This document shows positions 45,601 to 56,500 of a stretch of DNA of 64,000 nt, piece after piece. Numbering within the stretch: the first letter of the stretch is position 1; every line of letters begins with the position of its first letter. Below the pieces are notes generated by a model that saw only the letters and a list, made by a program, of their open reading frames with translations, ran no database searches and was not told the origin of the DNA. The DNA lies in contig NHZP01000021.1 in the NCBI GenBank assembly GCA_003313425.1, positions 744,001 through 808,000 of the forward strand, written 5' to 3'. This stretch comes from Pseudopyrenochaeta lycopersici. Lineage: Eukaryota > Ascomycota > Dothideomycetes > Pleosporales > Pseudopyrenochaetaceae. A program made the translations under genes and the position numbers.

Positions 45601-47431
45601 ATGCCTCAGTCCAGCACAATCGCTGCCAGATGCGCTGCGCTTAATACGTCCATTGCCCAGGTATTTCAGGCGTCCACGACGACTGCGCACGTGTTGATCC
45701 TCATCGCAGGTCATTCCAGATATTAGCAGCTTTGCGCGACGAGCGCGCGATTCCAGACACGATCTGAACGCTATCAACAATGATCTTCTCGTCATTAGAA
45801 CCGGCCTTGGCATTGCACAAGATGACTTTTCGTCGTCCGGCTCCAAGCTGCCTACCGCGCTGCTGGATGCTTTCTCTCAAATTCTAGATTCGTGTGATAA
45901 TACGAGCGAGCGATTGCACAAGAGTTTCCTCAAGCTGTCATGTAGTAAGTCACCGAAAGAGGACTGGCAGTCGCTTAAAGATGGAAACCTGGTCAATCTG
46001 CGACATGATCTCGACGGCTCCAAGATTGTACTGGACCTTGCTCTTGATTATATCACGTTGTAAGTGCAAATCCCACGTGATTTCAGCACATGCTGAGCAT
46101 GCGCTCATTGTAACAGGTTCGGTCAGCAAGATACGATCGACTCATTCCTGAAGTGCTATGTCAGTGATCTTATCGCAAACAGCGATGACTTGCTGAAAAG
46201 GACAGACAAGGAAGAGATCCATATCAACCTGACAGCACGTGACAGACTTCCTTCGCTGCTGCAGGCTATACGTCTTCTGCGTTCATGCATAACAGCTGTA
46301 TCCAGAGATACAGCAGGAACCCCCACACCATCGTCATCATCGCAGCCAATGAAGAGAACAACAACACCACGTCCTGACTCTTTGGAGCCTTCATTAGGCG
46401 AGTCACGTCGGAGTGGAAGAATTAGTCCATCCCAACAGCCCTCGAAAGAATCTAGCGGAGGCAAAAGCATTGGGACCTGGCTTGCAAATGTACCTTCTTT
46501 CGAAGATGCCCCACCTCTTACACATTCGGCGATTAAGAGAGTCGTAGACGAGCCGCAATCAAGGCGGGTCTCTCGTAGCAACTTGACTCCGTCACGTGGC
46601 ACCTTTTACACAGACGATGGAGTTTCTTCCAACCGGACACTTGTTGCGCCCGAATCGAGACTAAGAAAATCGCGTAGCTGGTGTTCCGACTTGACGATTC
46701 TCAACCTCAGGAAGTCGAAGGCAGCCCAAGCATCAAAGTATTCGCCCACTATGTCAACCTCAGACATCTCCGTCTTTCATCAGAAGCTCACATCTGATAA
46801 GATTGCTGTCACAAAAGCCAACAGGAAGGACCTGGATCTTGATCAAAGAGCGGCGGTAGACCGGATTCTGGCAAACATACCAGCAGAGGCCACTGCGGCT
46901 GAGGTCGAACGCGTCCTTTGGGAGGGTGCCAATCCAATGGTGGCGCATCCAGAGTTCGGTTTCTTCTTTATTCGAGCAGCGCATGAAATGTCTCCGGACG
47001 TACTTAAAGTCTTGCTCGATTTTGGTGCTGACATTACGCGAACGACTTCCGCGCCAAACTATCACTATTCTGCGATGCACGCTGCTACATCAGGGCGACA
47101 GCTAGACACAATACAATATCTAGTCTCGCTTGGGCAGTCAATCGACAGTACGAACACTCTAGGGGAAACTCCTCTACATCTCGCGGTCAAAACACCGGGA
47201 GGATATGAAGTTGCCAAATACCTACTCGAAGTGGGCGCGGATGTCAACCACGAAACCAAGAACGGCTTGTCGCCTCTGCAGACCACACTAAATGCCACGC
47301 AACTCGAGGGCAAGCAAAGGGGCATGTTTATTGGTTTGCTGCGTGCGCATGGAGCGGACGGTGAAGTGAGCAGGGACTTGGATGGCAGAAGAGGAGACTC
47401 GAAAGGGAGGAGTGTGCTGGGCATCAGTTGA
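45601..47431 (+). CDS. STAND-type N-domain plus ankyrin-repeat protein without NTPase
   Basis: Exons 45601-45660, 45710-46059 and 46117-47431, all in phase; 574 residues. The first intron (49 nt, GTATTT donor) is needed to connect MPQSSTIAARCAALNTSIAQ to VIPDISSFARRARDSRHDLN, a join that recreates the helical N-terminal domain found at the start of many fungal NLR/STAND and ankyrin proteins (xxxFxRRxRDxRxDLxxVxxELL). A Ser/Thr-rich linker of about 200 residues follows. The C-terminal ankyrin repeats include FFFIRAAHEMSPDVLKVLLD, YSAMHAATSGRQLDTIQYLV and ETPLHLAVK with YEVAKYLLEVGAD. There is no NACHT or NB-ARC P-loop between the N-domain and the repeats, so it is not a complete STAND switch. 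Probable role in protein interaction or non-self recognition; inference only. Confidence 0.82.
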
Positions 47432-48303
47432 GGAACTCATGGTGAATGAATCCAAGTTTCATTTGCCAATTAATGCTCGGTATTGAAGGGAAATTACAAT
47501 TTTAGGCATGTTATTATCACAACATCCATTTTAGAGCCACAGGCGTTGCTCCATGGGGAGGGGTTTTTATTCATATCTCGATCGGCAAATTTTTAGAACA
47601 AATGGTTGGAATCAGCATACACCAGGGCTATGACATAGGCATCCATAATTCAGGTATTGCCCGCTTGTGGCTACTTGAAGCTAACTCCTTGGATACTTAA
47701 TACAGTCTATTGCGCTGACCAGAATTGGTGCTTCTGTGCTGTATTTCAAAGCGCACTCATTTTGGTGTCCTCATCACCTTTCATTCTCTTCTGAGTACAA
47801 TTTTACTCCGAAGTCACACATGTCCTTGGTCCAGTCGCTTCTTGCGTAACTTCAACGAATCATATTACGTCAGATCTACAGGATAATAATTGTGTTGCAT
47901 GGTATCAACAGAGAGATTGTGCATATATGACAGCTTTCCAGGGCTGCGCATGACGACCTTATTTTCTAGGGGTTGGATCCGTCATTTCTTCATGCTACAC
48001 CGTCCTCGAATACGAGCTTGAAAAACCATACACACCCTATTACGATAGTAGAAACCCATTTCGTCGATGAGTTGTATGATAATCGGGCTATACAGTCAAC
48101 GCCATGCAGTCAAGAGATTTTTGACTAGAATTATTACTCAAACCCTAATTGACAGCCCATGATAATAAGTAATCTAAGACGTCGTATAATCATGCAACAC
48201 ACCTACAGAAACATCTCCGCGACGGACCCAAAGCGGCACTGCAAACCACAAACCATAACTCACAAATTCTCAATTACCGGTGAAATCTTGCCTGAACAAC
48301 ACC
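47432..48303. other. Intergenic, no gene seen
   Basis: About 870 AT-rich bases. No supported frame or RNA gene. Confidence 0.4.
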
Positions 48304-48609
48304 ATGTGCGGATCTACCAAACTGGTCTACGACTGCGGCTGGTACGAGGAGTCTGGATTAATGCAGTGCGAATACGAAGACGAAAAGGAAGAGAACGGAT
48401 GGCACGTTCCCGCAATGCGAACGGTTACCAAGATGAAAAAGGTTTCCAAATTCTGTGAGCAATTTGGTCACCATTTGAACATGGCTGCGGATAGGTTGCA
48501 GAGGGAGCGAGAGTTCGCGAAACAGATTGGATTAGTGGGAATGATCGTACTGATAATACCTGATCGTACAGATAATACCAGTAGCAGACTAGTGAGGAGT
48601 GATCGATAG
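48304..48609 (+). CDS. Small hypothetical protein (CxC-type N-terminus)
   Basis: Short frame, 101 residues from ATG 48304 (MCGSTKLVYDCGWYEESGLM). The 'MC...T...Y.CG' opening followed by a further Cys resembles a group of small uncharacterised ascomycete proteins that begin MC-x-x-(T)-x-Y-x-CGH; here the usual CGH is CGW. The middle is charged and helical (NMAADRLQREREFAKQIG). The last about 25 codons include a near-perfect 19-bp tandem duplication, so the original 3' end may have been altered. No intron is needed. Could be a real small gene or a decaying one. Confidence 0.4.
   Translation: MCGSTKLVYDCGWYEESGLMQCEYEDEKEENGWHVPAMRTVTKMKKVSKFCEQFGHHLNMAADRLQREREFAKQIGLVGMIVLIIPDRTDNTSSRLVRSDR
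48542..48579. repeat. 19-bp tandem duplication
   Basis: Two consecutive copies of tgatcgtac-N-gataatacc (48542-48560 and 48561-48579) differing at one base, at the 3' end of the small frame 48304-48609. Confidence 0.85.
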
Positions 48610-48890
48610 TTGGTTTTCTGTTCACAGTTGACAGCTGGGCCGAGGTGAAATTCTGGAGAGTTGGGAGGAAGCGGAGATGATTCAAAGGCCCTGCTAATTC
48701 CAGTAGCCTTTGAAGCGTATCCTGGGGGTGATGAGGCGTTGATATGGATAGATGGTTGATTAAGTAGCTGAATGTAACTTTCATATTGTGCATGTGAATT
48801 CTCGAGATCTCCTCGCAAATAAAAGTCCCTGAAAGCATCCTCGATTTGAATTCCATTTCTGTTGCTATCTTTTACGTCGAATACTTAAAT

Positions 48891-50481
48891 TTAGTGCACA
48901 CCTAACTTGAAGCCTCCAGGGACGTTCTTCTGGAAGAAGCCCTTCGGGTCGTACTTGGCACTGACGCCCCTCAGAAACTGGCCTGCGCTCTCTCCGTAAC
49001 TCTCAATGACCTTTTGTGAGCCATAGCTATAGTTCATGAATCGATACCTCGCTGCCTTCCCCCTGGCTTCTGCCGCTTTGTCAATAGCTGTCATCAGGTC
49101 TAAGGAAATTTGCACAATCTGATCGTCGTCCTTCGCCTCTGTCCATACCGGGTTGATCAAAACATTGATGTATGGACCCTCGGCTGCGTTTAGCCCCAGC
49201 GCATTACGCCCACCTTCGGCTGATTTCTGAAGCATATGTGTGGTCATGGGTTGCAACACGGTAGAGAAGCCTAAATCCTTTACTTGTTGAATTGGCTCGA
49301 TGGCTTCTCGGAATAGCTCCTGAATCTCGAGAAGAAGATCAATGTCCGGTTTAATCGTTGTTGTGAAGTATAAGTTTCGTCCGCCGTCGATGCTGAAGCT
49401 TGATTGCTCAGCCGTGAACTCGACCAGTGATGCCTGTCGTAAGGACGAGTTGATGCGCGGTTGGATAGCTGTGAAATTGGCAAGAGATCCAGGGCCAGGC
49501 TCAACAGTCGAGTGGCTTGTGTGATACAGGCTCAAAACAGTCATTTCTCCCCCCACAATTGCGGCCCAGCCTAACGATAGTAATAAATGTGCGTCTGGGT
49601 CCGGGGTTGAAGAAGTCACAAATCCATGAAGAGCACGTGCAGCATCCGGATATGAAGCTCCTGAGTGCATGGTCATTCCGCCCCATAGTTTATCTAGCGG
49701 AAAAGTCGGTAGGTCGATTCTGGTCACAATACCAAAGTTATTGCTGCCGCCTTTGAGTGCAGCGAAGAGATCTGGATTGGTGGTTTTATTGGCATTGACA
49801 ATCTTGCCGGAAGCAAGTACCACTTCGAAATTGATAACTGCATCGCACACAAAGCCATGACGTTCAGAGAAGTACGATAACCCCCCTACAAATGTTAGCA
49901 TTTTGCTTGCACCCATTCCCATGTTTCTTCAACGTACCACCAGTTGTCAAACCGGTAACACCCACACGTGACACGCGACCACCGATCGTTGCAAGGCCTT
50001 CAGGTGCGAGCTTTTCATAGACGTTGCCCCATCGCTCTCCGGCTCCTATAGATACCGAGCTCTTATCCGCGTTGATAGCGATCCCAGTCAAGTTACGCAT
50101 ATCGATCACAAGGTGATTGTTGATGTTTGCGGCACCCTTCCATGGGGTATGGCCACCGCCTCGTACTCCAATTTCAGCATCACATTGTACTGCTTCTCGA
50201 ACCAGCTGTGCGACATCCTCTGCTGATTCTGGAATCGCGATCCCGGAAGGCGTGATGTCGTTGTTGAATGCTGTGAAGTAAGACTTGTTGCGCTCCTTGA
50301 ACTCAGGGGAGTCGCGTCGTAGGACTTTGACGGCCATGTTGCAGTCCTGATAATTTTTGGGCGAGGGATTAAGGCAGAACAGCGGGCAGCAATTGTGTTT
50401 GCGAGGTGAGGGCCGATCAGCCACTGCACAACTTGTGATAGCGAAGAGCAGGAAAATCCTTAGCCGTGCCATATTCTGCAT
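48891..50481 (-). CDS. Secreted FAD-binding oxidoreductase (PCMH/BBE type)
   Basis: Two exons, 50481-49938 and 49885-48891, in phase; 512 residues. A signal peptide (ARLRIFLLFAITSCAVA) starts at ATG 50481 or 50472. The FAD domain has RGGGHTPW with His about 111 in the position used for covalent 8-alpha-histidyl FAD, NLTGIAINADKSSVSIGAGE, and the split motif TTGG/GLSYFSERHG. The second FAD motif GGSNNFGIVTR and the BBE-type C-terminal YDPKGFFQKNVPGGFKL are present. There is no Cys in the TGGG segment, so bicovalent attachment is not expected. Homologues are frequent in fungal metabolite clusters as oxidases. Divergently transcribed from the dehydrogenase gene at 51315, suggesting shared control. 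Confidence 0.92.
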
Positions 50482-51314
50482 TTTCAATAATATAAGCAGC
50501 GCCAAAATGGTCCCACTTCTTTGGAAAAAGTAAGTCTCCGAGCAAGATATGTGTAACGGTGACAATGCGCTAGTCCCAAAACTTGATCTTCCTGTCAACT
50601 CACCATGTTGCCTGCGCCGCCTGTGCACACGCACGCTGCGAAAGGCATCAGCCTCATGTTCACTGCTGATTAAAGACAAGCTGAGATCGATGCTGTGGTG
50701 GGATAGTCGGCCGCATTTGATTCCTCGAGATACGACCCGTACTCTCGCTCCGACCCGCTGATGCACAGCGACTGAGCTGTCGGACTCCGAGGAAATCAGC
50801 AATCGACTAATCGAATAGACAGACACAGCAAGTGTCATCGGCTGCGCCGCAATGTGGATACAACAGGGTGTATCCTGGGCCGTCTTTAATCAAGCATTCG
50901 CGGCTAAAAAAAAGGCTAGCATGTGTTGATGAAGTGTGAACATTAGCGTGAAGGCTCGTGGCATTCTCCGCTCCATTTGATGGCATGGGGAGCTGGCCCA
51001 CGATGACTGGACGCGGCGGTGCGAGCGGAGCACTAATGTAAGAAACAAGTTGTGGAAAATGCAGCGCCATGTGTGATCTCACGCGTTAGATACGCGCCCA
51101 GTGGGTTGACGATCAGAGCGAAGCAGCATACCAAAAGTGGCGTGAGTCAAGCAGGGTCGACCTTAAAGGGAATGGCTCGCGCTGTCTCAATCAAGCATAG
51201 TCACATGCTGTACTACCTTCATTGAATGCACTCACAGAATTCATGGACGCCACCTAACTGCAACCACCCTTTAATCCGAATTGCACATTGTCCTACATTC
51301 CGATTCCTGGAGCC
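50482..51314. promoter_or_regulatory. Divergent promoter region (FAD oxidoreductase / dehydrogenase)
   Basis: The 833-base spacer separates two genes read away from each other, so both promoters must lie here. No gene is seen inside. I cannot name a specific binding site with confidence. Confidence 0.4.
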
Positions 51315-52382
51315 ATGGAAATGGCACCCGAAAGCCTCGGCACGGTACTTGTTTTCGGCGGAGCCGGCTTCCTAGGCAGGGCTGTTGTTGAACAGCTGCT
51401 CGACGCAGGCAGTTGGAATTCAATTGTGGTCGCTAGCAGAAATCCTATTCAAGATATACCACATGTATCATATCGCAAGGTCGACATCTGCGACTTAAAG
51501 AGCGTGAAGGCACTGATCGACGATGTGAAGCCACGCCTGGTGCTTCACTTGGTCTCCCCACTCTACAACGCCAAACCACAAATCCTCTACGACTCCAATG
51601 TCACGGGTACAAGAATCTTCCTTGATGTTTGCCAGGAGAGCCCTCATGTCGAAGCACTACTCTACACATCATCAAATAGAGTCATTGCAAACCCCACGCA
51701 TGCAACAATTACCGAAGATGAGGTTGAGCTATTCACTGAATCCAGCAAAACTCATCCGTACTGCAAGACGAAAGCTATTGCAGACAGGATGGTGCAAAAT
51801 GCCAATGGGCCCAGCCTGAAAACAGCAATTCTACGCGTTCCGATTGTGTATGGTGGAAGAGACCAGCACATGGAGATCGTTATGGATTTCCTCGAAAGAG
51901 GGCAGACAAAAACGCAACTCGGTGACAACAAAGCATTTTTCGAGATTGTTCATGTGGATAATGCTGCACACGCGCATGTTCTCGCCTCGAAAGCTCTTTT
52001 GTCCCCTCTCAGCTTGGAGAACAGCGTTGCAGGTCACGCCTTTTCCATCACCGATGACAACCCTATGCACTGGTGGGACTTTGCGAGAAAGGTATGGGCT
52101 GAAGCGGGAGACAAGACCACTCAAAATGAGGTGAAGATTGTTCCATTCTGGCTCATCCTTACTGCAGCCTCCGTCTGGGAGTGGGCATGCTGGCTTTTCA
52201 CGCTCGGCACAGTAACGGCGACGGATTTCAACTACTACAACATCGATACACTCAGACAAGGAAACTGTGTCTTGGATATTTCGAAAGCGAAAAAGATGCT
52301 AGGGTATAAGCCTATTGTTTCAAGTGAAGATGGTATACGCCGAGCCACACAGCGGGCGCTGAGTGAGAGAAAGAAGGCTTGA
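51315..52382 (+). CDS. NAD(P)-dependent 3-beta-HSD/epimerase-family dehydrogenase
   Basis: Single exon, 355 residues from ATG 51315. An extended-SDR Rossmann motif VFGGAGFLGRAVVEQLL lies near the N-terminus (GxxGxxG). Then come SNVTGTRIFLDVC, LYTSSNRVI and HPYCKTKAIAD, i.e. catalytic YxxxK, in which the Tyr is followed by CKTK. FFEIVHVDNAAHAHVLA and DNPMHWWDFARKVW are hallmarks of the sterol C4-dehydrogenase/3-beta-HSD branch (Erg26-like). A hydrophobic stretch (PFWLILTAASVWEWACWLF) suits membrane association. Likely reaction: oxidation of a hydroxyl on a sterol, terpenoid or similar small molecule. In this context (P450 and FAD oxidases around it) a tailoring role is plausible; it is not the full-length canonical Erg26. 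Confidence 0.88.
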   Translation: MEMAPESLGTVLVFGGAGFLGRAVVEQLLDAGSWNSIVVASRNPIQDIPHVSYRKVDICDLKSVKALIDDVKPRLVLHLVSPLYNAKPQILYDSNVTGTRIFLDVCQESPHVEALLYTSSNRVIANPTHATITEDEVELFTESSKTHPYCKTKAIADRMVQNANGPSLKTAILRVPIVYGGRDQHMEIVMDFLERGQTKTQLGDNKAFFEIVHVDNAAHAHVLASKALLSPLSLENSVAGHAFSITDDNPMHWWDFARKVWAEAGDKTTQNEVKIVPFWLILTAASVWEWACWLFTLGTVTATDFNYYNIDTLRQGNCVLDISKAKKMLGYKPIVSSEDGIRRATQRALSERKKA

Positions 52383-52637
52383 AGACGGTGAATTCGTTTA
52401 TTAAAGGGGTTGAAAACTGCGATTGAATATGACTATAACAAACAAGCTAAATCCACCAATGCCTTAGAAATCATGCAAAATGATGAGTCTCAAGAAGCCG
52501 TCCAAGCAAAACTTTCTCTAAGAGCCAAGAACCTTTACAAAGTCCGGTATCATAAGACAATGAGAAAAAAAAACAAGAATTTAACAGCCTCCGTCTATCA
52601 TGCTTCTGCAGTGACTGAATTGATGAGGATTAGAAGA

Positions 52638-54402
52638 TTAAGAAGATCGTGGCGTAAACCGTATCTGCGTCCTCTCCGCCGGCAGAACATAGCTCCTCCA
52701 CACACTGGCCCGCTCCACGGTCGGGTCAACAAGGTCGATGTCGTAGTTCTCCAGCACATGAGCCAACGTAAGCTTGATAGCCACACTAGCATAGAACCGA
52801 CCAGGACACACCACGCCGCCAATCCCCCAGCTGTGGTAATGCGGGCTAATATCCGTGAGTCTGCTGGGCCCTTCAGGCTGCAGCGCCTTTCGCACATGGT
52901 CCGGAACATCAGCCGACTCTGGAACAAAGCGGAAGCCGTTGAACTTCCGTGCCTCAGGGAAGTACTGCTCATCATGCAGGATAGCTTTCGCAGGGACGCA
53001 AGTCCACGCGCCCTTGCGCACCTTTGTGCCGTCAGAGTAGTAGAAGTCCTTGAGGGCCTGGCGGCGCCCGGACATGGATTCCATGGGGTTGAAGCGCGTG
53101 GACTCTTTGATAAAGGAGTCGAGCAGCGGCAGGCCTTGGGTGGTTTCCATGAACCTTGCGAACTCTTGGCTCTTGAGCTCGGCGCGGAGAGGGTCGAAGT
53201 ATTCTTTGTATAGACACAGGTCGTACAGCGCGTATGCGGTTGTTGCGGAAAGGGCGTGGACAGAGCCAAACCAGATGGCGATTACTTCGTATGTAATGCG
53301 GCGGGCGCCCCAGTTGAGTTCTTTGGGTGCGGTGTCGATGATCCAGGTGACGAGATCGCTCTGGTAGCTTGTGTGAGTACATATTCTGCTTGTGAAACGA
53401 GGTAAAAGTGGGGACTTACAGGCGCAGGCTTGTCAATAAGGCCAGCTTCCCTGTCTGCCTTTTCTTGCAGACGGCGTTCGACAACTTCATTGATCATGCT
53501 AAAGACGGTAGCTTGGATACCGCCTTGGTTTTTGAAGAAGGTTCCAACCCACCTTAAGCGGCAAAAGTCAGTAAGCTGAATAGAGAATGCGGGTGGAGTA
53601 TGAACTTACCGCTTGAGGAAATTCGGTGTGATACGTAGTACCTCTGCTGCAATGACGACAAGCTCATTGTACTCCAAGACATTCTTCATGAAGACCTCGT
53701 TCTTGGCTAGCTCGTCGCCGAAGAATGCGTAGCCGTTGAGATCGCACATGACCTTCTTGATTAGAGTGGGCGCGAGGACTTCTTTGCTGTCTGGGAAAGT
53801 TAGTTACTCCGTACGGGATGTGAGTGGTCTACAGATGCTCACTGTCGGTAGATTTGGTTTTGCTGAAGAATACATCGAACGAGTTCTTGATGTTGACGCT
53901 CATATCCGGCATGATGGCGCGCATGCGCTCTGGCAGCAGAGTTCCGACAGCCTTGACGTATCCGATACCCTCAGCGCCTCGCTCGTCCAGCCAATTGTGC
54001 CCGAGCATAGTGTAAGCTGGTTGGAACATTTGCTTTGTGGCGGCGAAGAATGACAACTCGTCTTTCTTTGCCTTCTGGCATTCCTTGAGGTGCTGCTTTG
54101 AACTGATAAAGACGTGGTCATGGTCTGGCCCTGCAACACTGAACGCTCCTCCTTCGGCCTATTGGTTTCAGTATTTCAGTATGGCTGACTTGAGGCTATT
54201 AACGTACCTTGGCGTATTCTTCCGATATCATCGGTGCTCCAGAGAAGAGAAACTTCCATCGCAAGTAGAGGTTTAGTATCGAGCCGAATAGGCTTTGGGG
54301 AGTCGCTATTGTCTGATAGTAGCATAAGAGTGTGACCAACGCCCCACCAAGAGCGCACCCGAGTGCCTCTGGCACGGGGAACGGTGCACTGAAAATTTCC
54401 AT
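52638..54402 (-). CDS. Cytochrome P450 monooxygenase
   Basis: Five exons: 54402-54208, 54158-53843, 53790-53610, 53552-53420 and 53360-52638. Phases agree throughout and give 515 residues. The N-terminus has a membrane anchor (EALGCALGGALVTLLCYY). P450 motifs: the I-helix region is short and divergent, with no obvious AGxxT; the K-helix ExxR is in FIKESTRFNP; the PERF-like region is FPEARKFNGFRF; and the heme loop WGIGGVVCPGRF has ligand Cys about 460. Overall it resembles the fungal group that includes ent-kaurene-oxidase-like P450s (SGRRQALKDFYYSDGTKVRKG). ER-bound, acting with a CPR reductase; substrate unknown. It is convergent with the dehydrogenase gene 255 bases away and belongs to the redox gene group here. 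Confidence 0.93.
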
Positions 54403-56500
54403 CGTTCTGGATACCAGCTGGTGTGCTGCAACGATGTCAACGAGAAATCCCAAAAAGACCAACAGAAGGGAATCTATTCGGGAGCGAGTCTAAGGAAACG
54501 GAACTGAGACGATGAAGATGATGGGACAGACTATAACTTCAACTAGTGTAAGATGTCACTTTATTATCCGCCCATATAGTTCCAAACATATCACAATCAT
54601 AGACACTCGAAAACTCCCTCCTAGTCCGAGCCCAGGCTGAGTATCTGCCGCAAGTTCCGGCCCAAGCCACGCACAACCGCAGGCCAGTCACTACCTTGTG
54701 TCTAATCTGAGCCGCCATGCTGTATGCGCGCTTGACCCACGCCTCTTAGATGACTACCACGTTATTGATTGATTTTAGGGTACTGCTCCGATGCACGACC
54801 CCGTGCCACTGTGCCCCATGTAAATTCTGATTGCAGCAGGTGCAATCAGTCAGTATCCAGCCCTCGCTGCTTGCTTGCAAAATCTCGGAGGTGGAAGTCA
54901 AAAAGTACTGGTTACATTCGTCGGACTTGGCTTTCGGTGCCCGACATTCCTTGCCCCTAAGCTGAAAACATGTTCAGCGGACTGGCTGAGAACTTGACCT
55001 ATAGCGCAGGTCTGCAGCTTTCATAAGATGCATGCTTCAGCTCTGAGTGGCCCTGGTGCCTCCGCTACATGCTCCTGTTTCAGCAACCCCCAAATCAACT
55101 CGTGGCGCCACGCGGATGACATTTCACCGGCCTCTATGTTAGCTTGGCTTCGCTGCCGTATGTCGCATTTTCCCCTAAAGATTTGTGTTGTAGGCCGTTC
55201 AATGCACAATCTCAATCTAACGTCGCTCTGTAGCCGAGACATGCACAAGTGGATTTGCATATCTAGGGTAACAATATGGCCCTGGTCAAAGAAGAGGGCA
55301 AAGGATGAAGAACCTCCAAGGCTGATTTCAGCGGCAGTGCTCTATTTGGCTGATCATGGACATTTGCGCCGCTAGTTCTTGTCCTAAAGCGCTGGCTAAC
55401 CAGAAGAAAGGCTGGAAGGAAGTCCTACTTGCACACCGTTCGGACCAGGGGAGCCGAATGCCCCACGGAAATATGTTGGCGCTGACTGTGCCGCAGAGAC
55501 GCAGAGAGTAGAGTTATGTAAGGACGCGCGTGTATGAAGTTCCTGCGCGCTACTGGTTCTGCCAATTGATCGTCCTTTGTTTGTGGCGGCGATTGCCTAG
55601 CTCCGGGGACTATCAAAGCTTATCTAACCAGCTGCTCACCACACGTTCCCCCCTCCCTCCTCGAGGCAAGCGCTATACGTGCAAAGTTTACATATTCATA
55701 ACTTTCAAGCACAATGTGTTGGCGCCTGTGTAGGCGGCGGGAACAGCCTCCGAGATCCTGAACCCACAATTTGCAAATTGCGCGTTCCGTGTTTTCGGGC
55801 ATGCGGGTCTGCATTCCCTGGGTGCTTGGAACAGCCATGGAAATTCACCCACGCGATGGCAAATCTCAGCGGGATGTGCCATCGGTGTTCCGGAAGCGGC
55901 TGGAACACGTTTTTGTGATCTTGCGTTACTTGACACCGGTGGGTTACTTGCTGAGCCATACCAAATTGCCTAGGTGCATATATTGAGGCACAGTCAGATG
56001 CGTCATCTTTCAATAACGTTGCGGCGTAGTTGCACAAACGGCAATTGTGCTCGGAGGTGTTGCGCGCTTGTTGACGGGCCACACTAGCTGTAATCCGGAT
56101 TTAGATTACTATCGTAGCTGACTCTGGCTTTCTATCAATAGCTACAGGTGTAACTAGACAAAAGCCGTTTATCTGCTTCAAGGCTGCGGTGGATTGTAAC
56201 GTGCCTATAGCCGAGCAATGGATATGATCGTGCCCCACTAATCAATAATTTTGTGGATGTGGGCCTCTGATAAGCCGTCGTCATCCTGAGTCCATACCTT
56301 TAATAGCTAGTCCATCTTAACAGATCGACTGATCTCGCGCCCTTTTACTATCCTTGATATGCATAGAAACACTGATGTGGTTACTGAACACCCTCACTAG
56401 ATGAGTTGCTAAATGCTACCATTTGATCCTTTGCTTCGACCACTAGGCGCAGCGCTCACAAGCAAGCGCACGAACGAATTCGACCTAACCACTCTGTTGG
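54403..56500. other. Intergenic, no gene seen
   Basis: About 2.1 kb between the P450 start and the second FAD oxidoreductase stop. Many short frames on both strands (55.0-56.1 kb), none with family text or splice partners. Confidence 0.45.

Noticed and set aside
52410..53213. Long plus-strand frame of 267 residues
   Set aside because: Antisense to the last exon of the P450, which carries the heme loop and ExxR motif on the minus strand.
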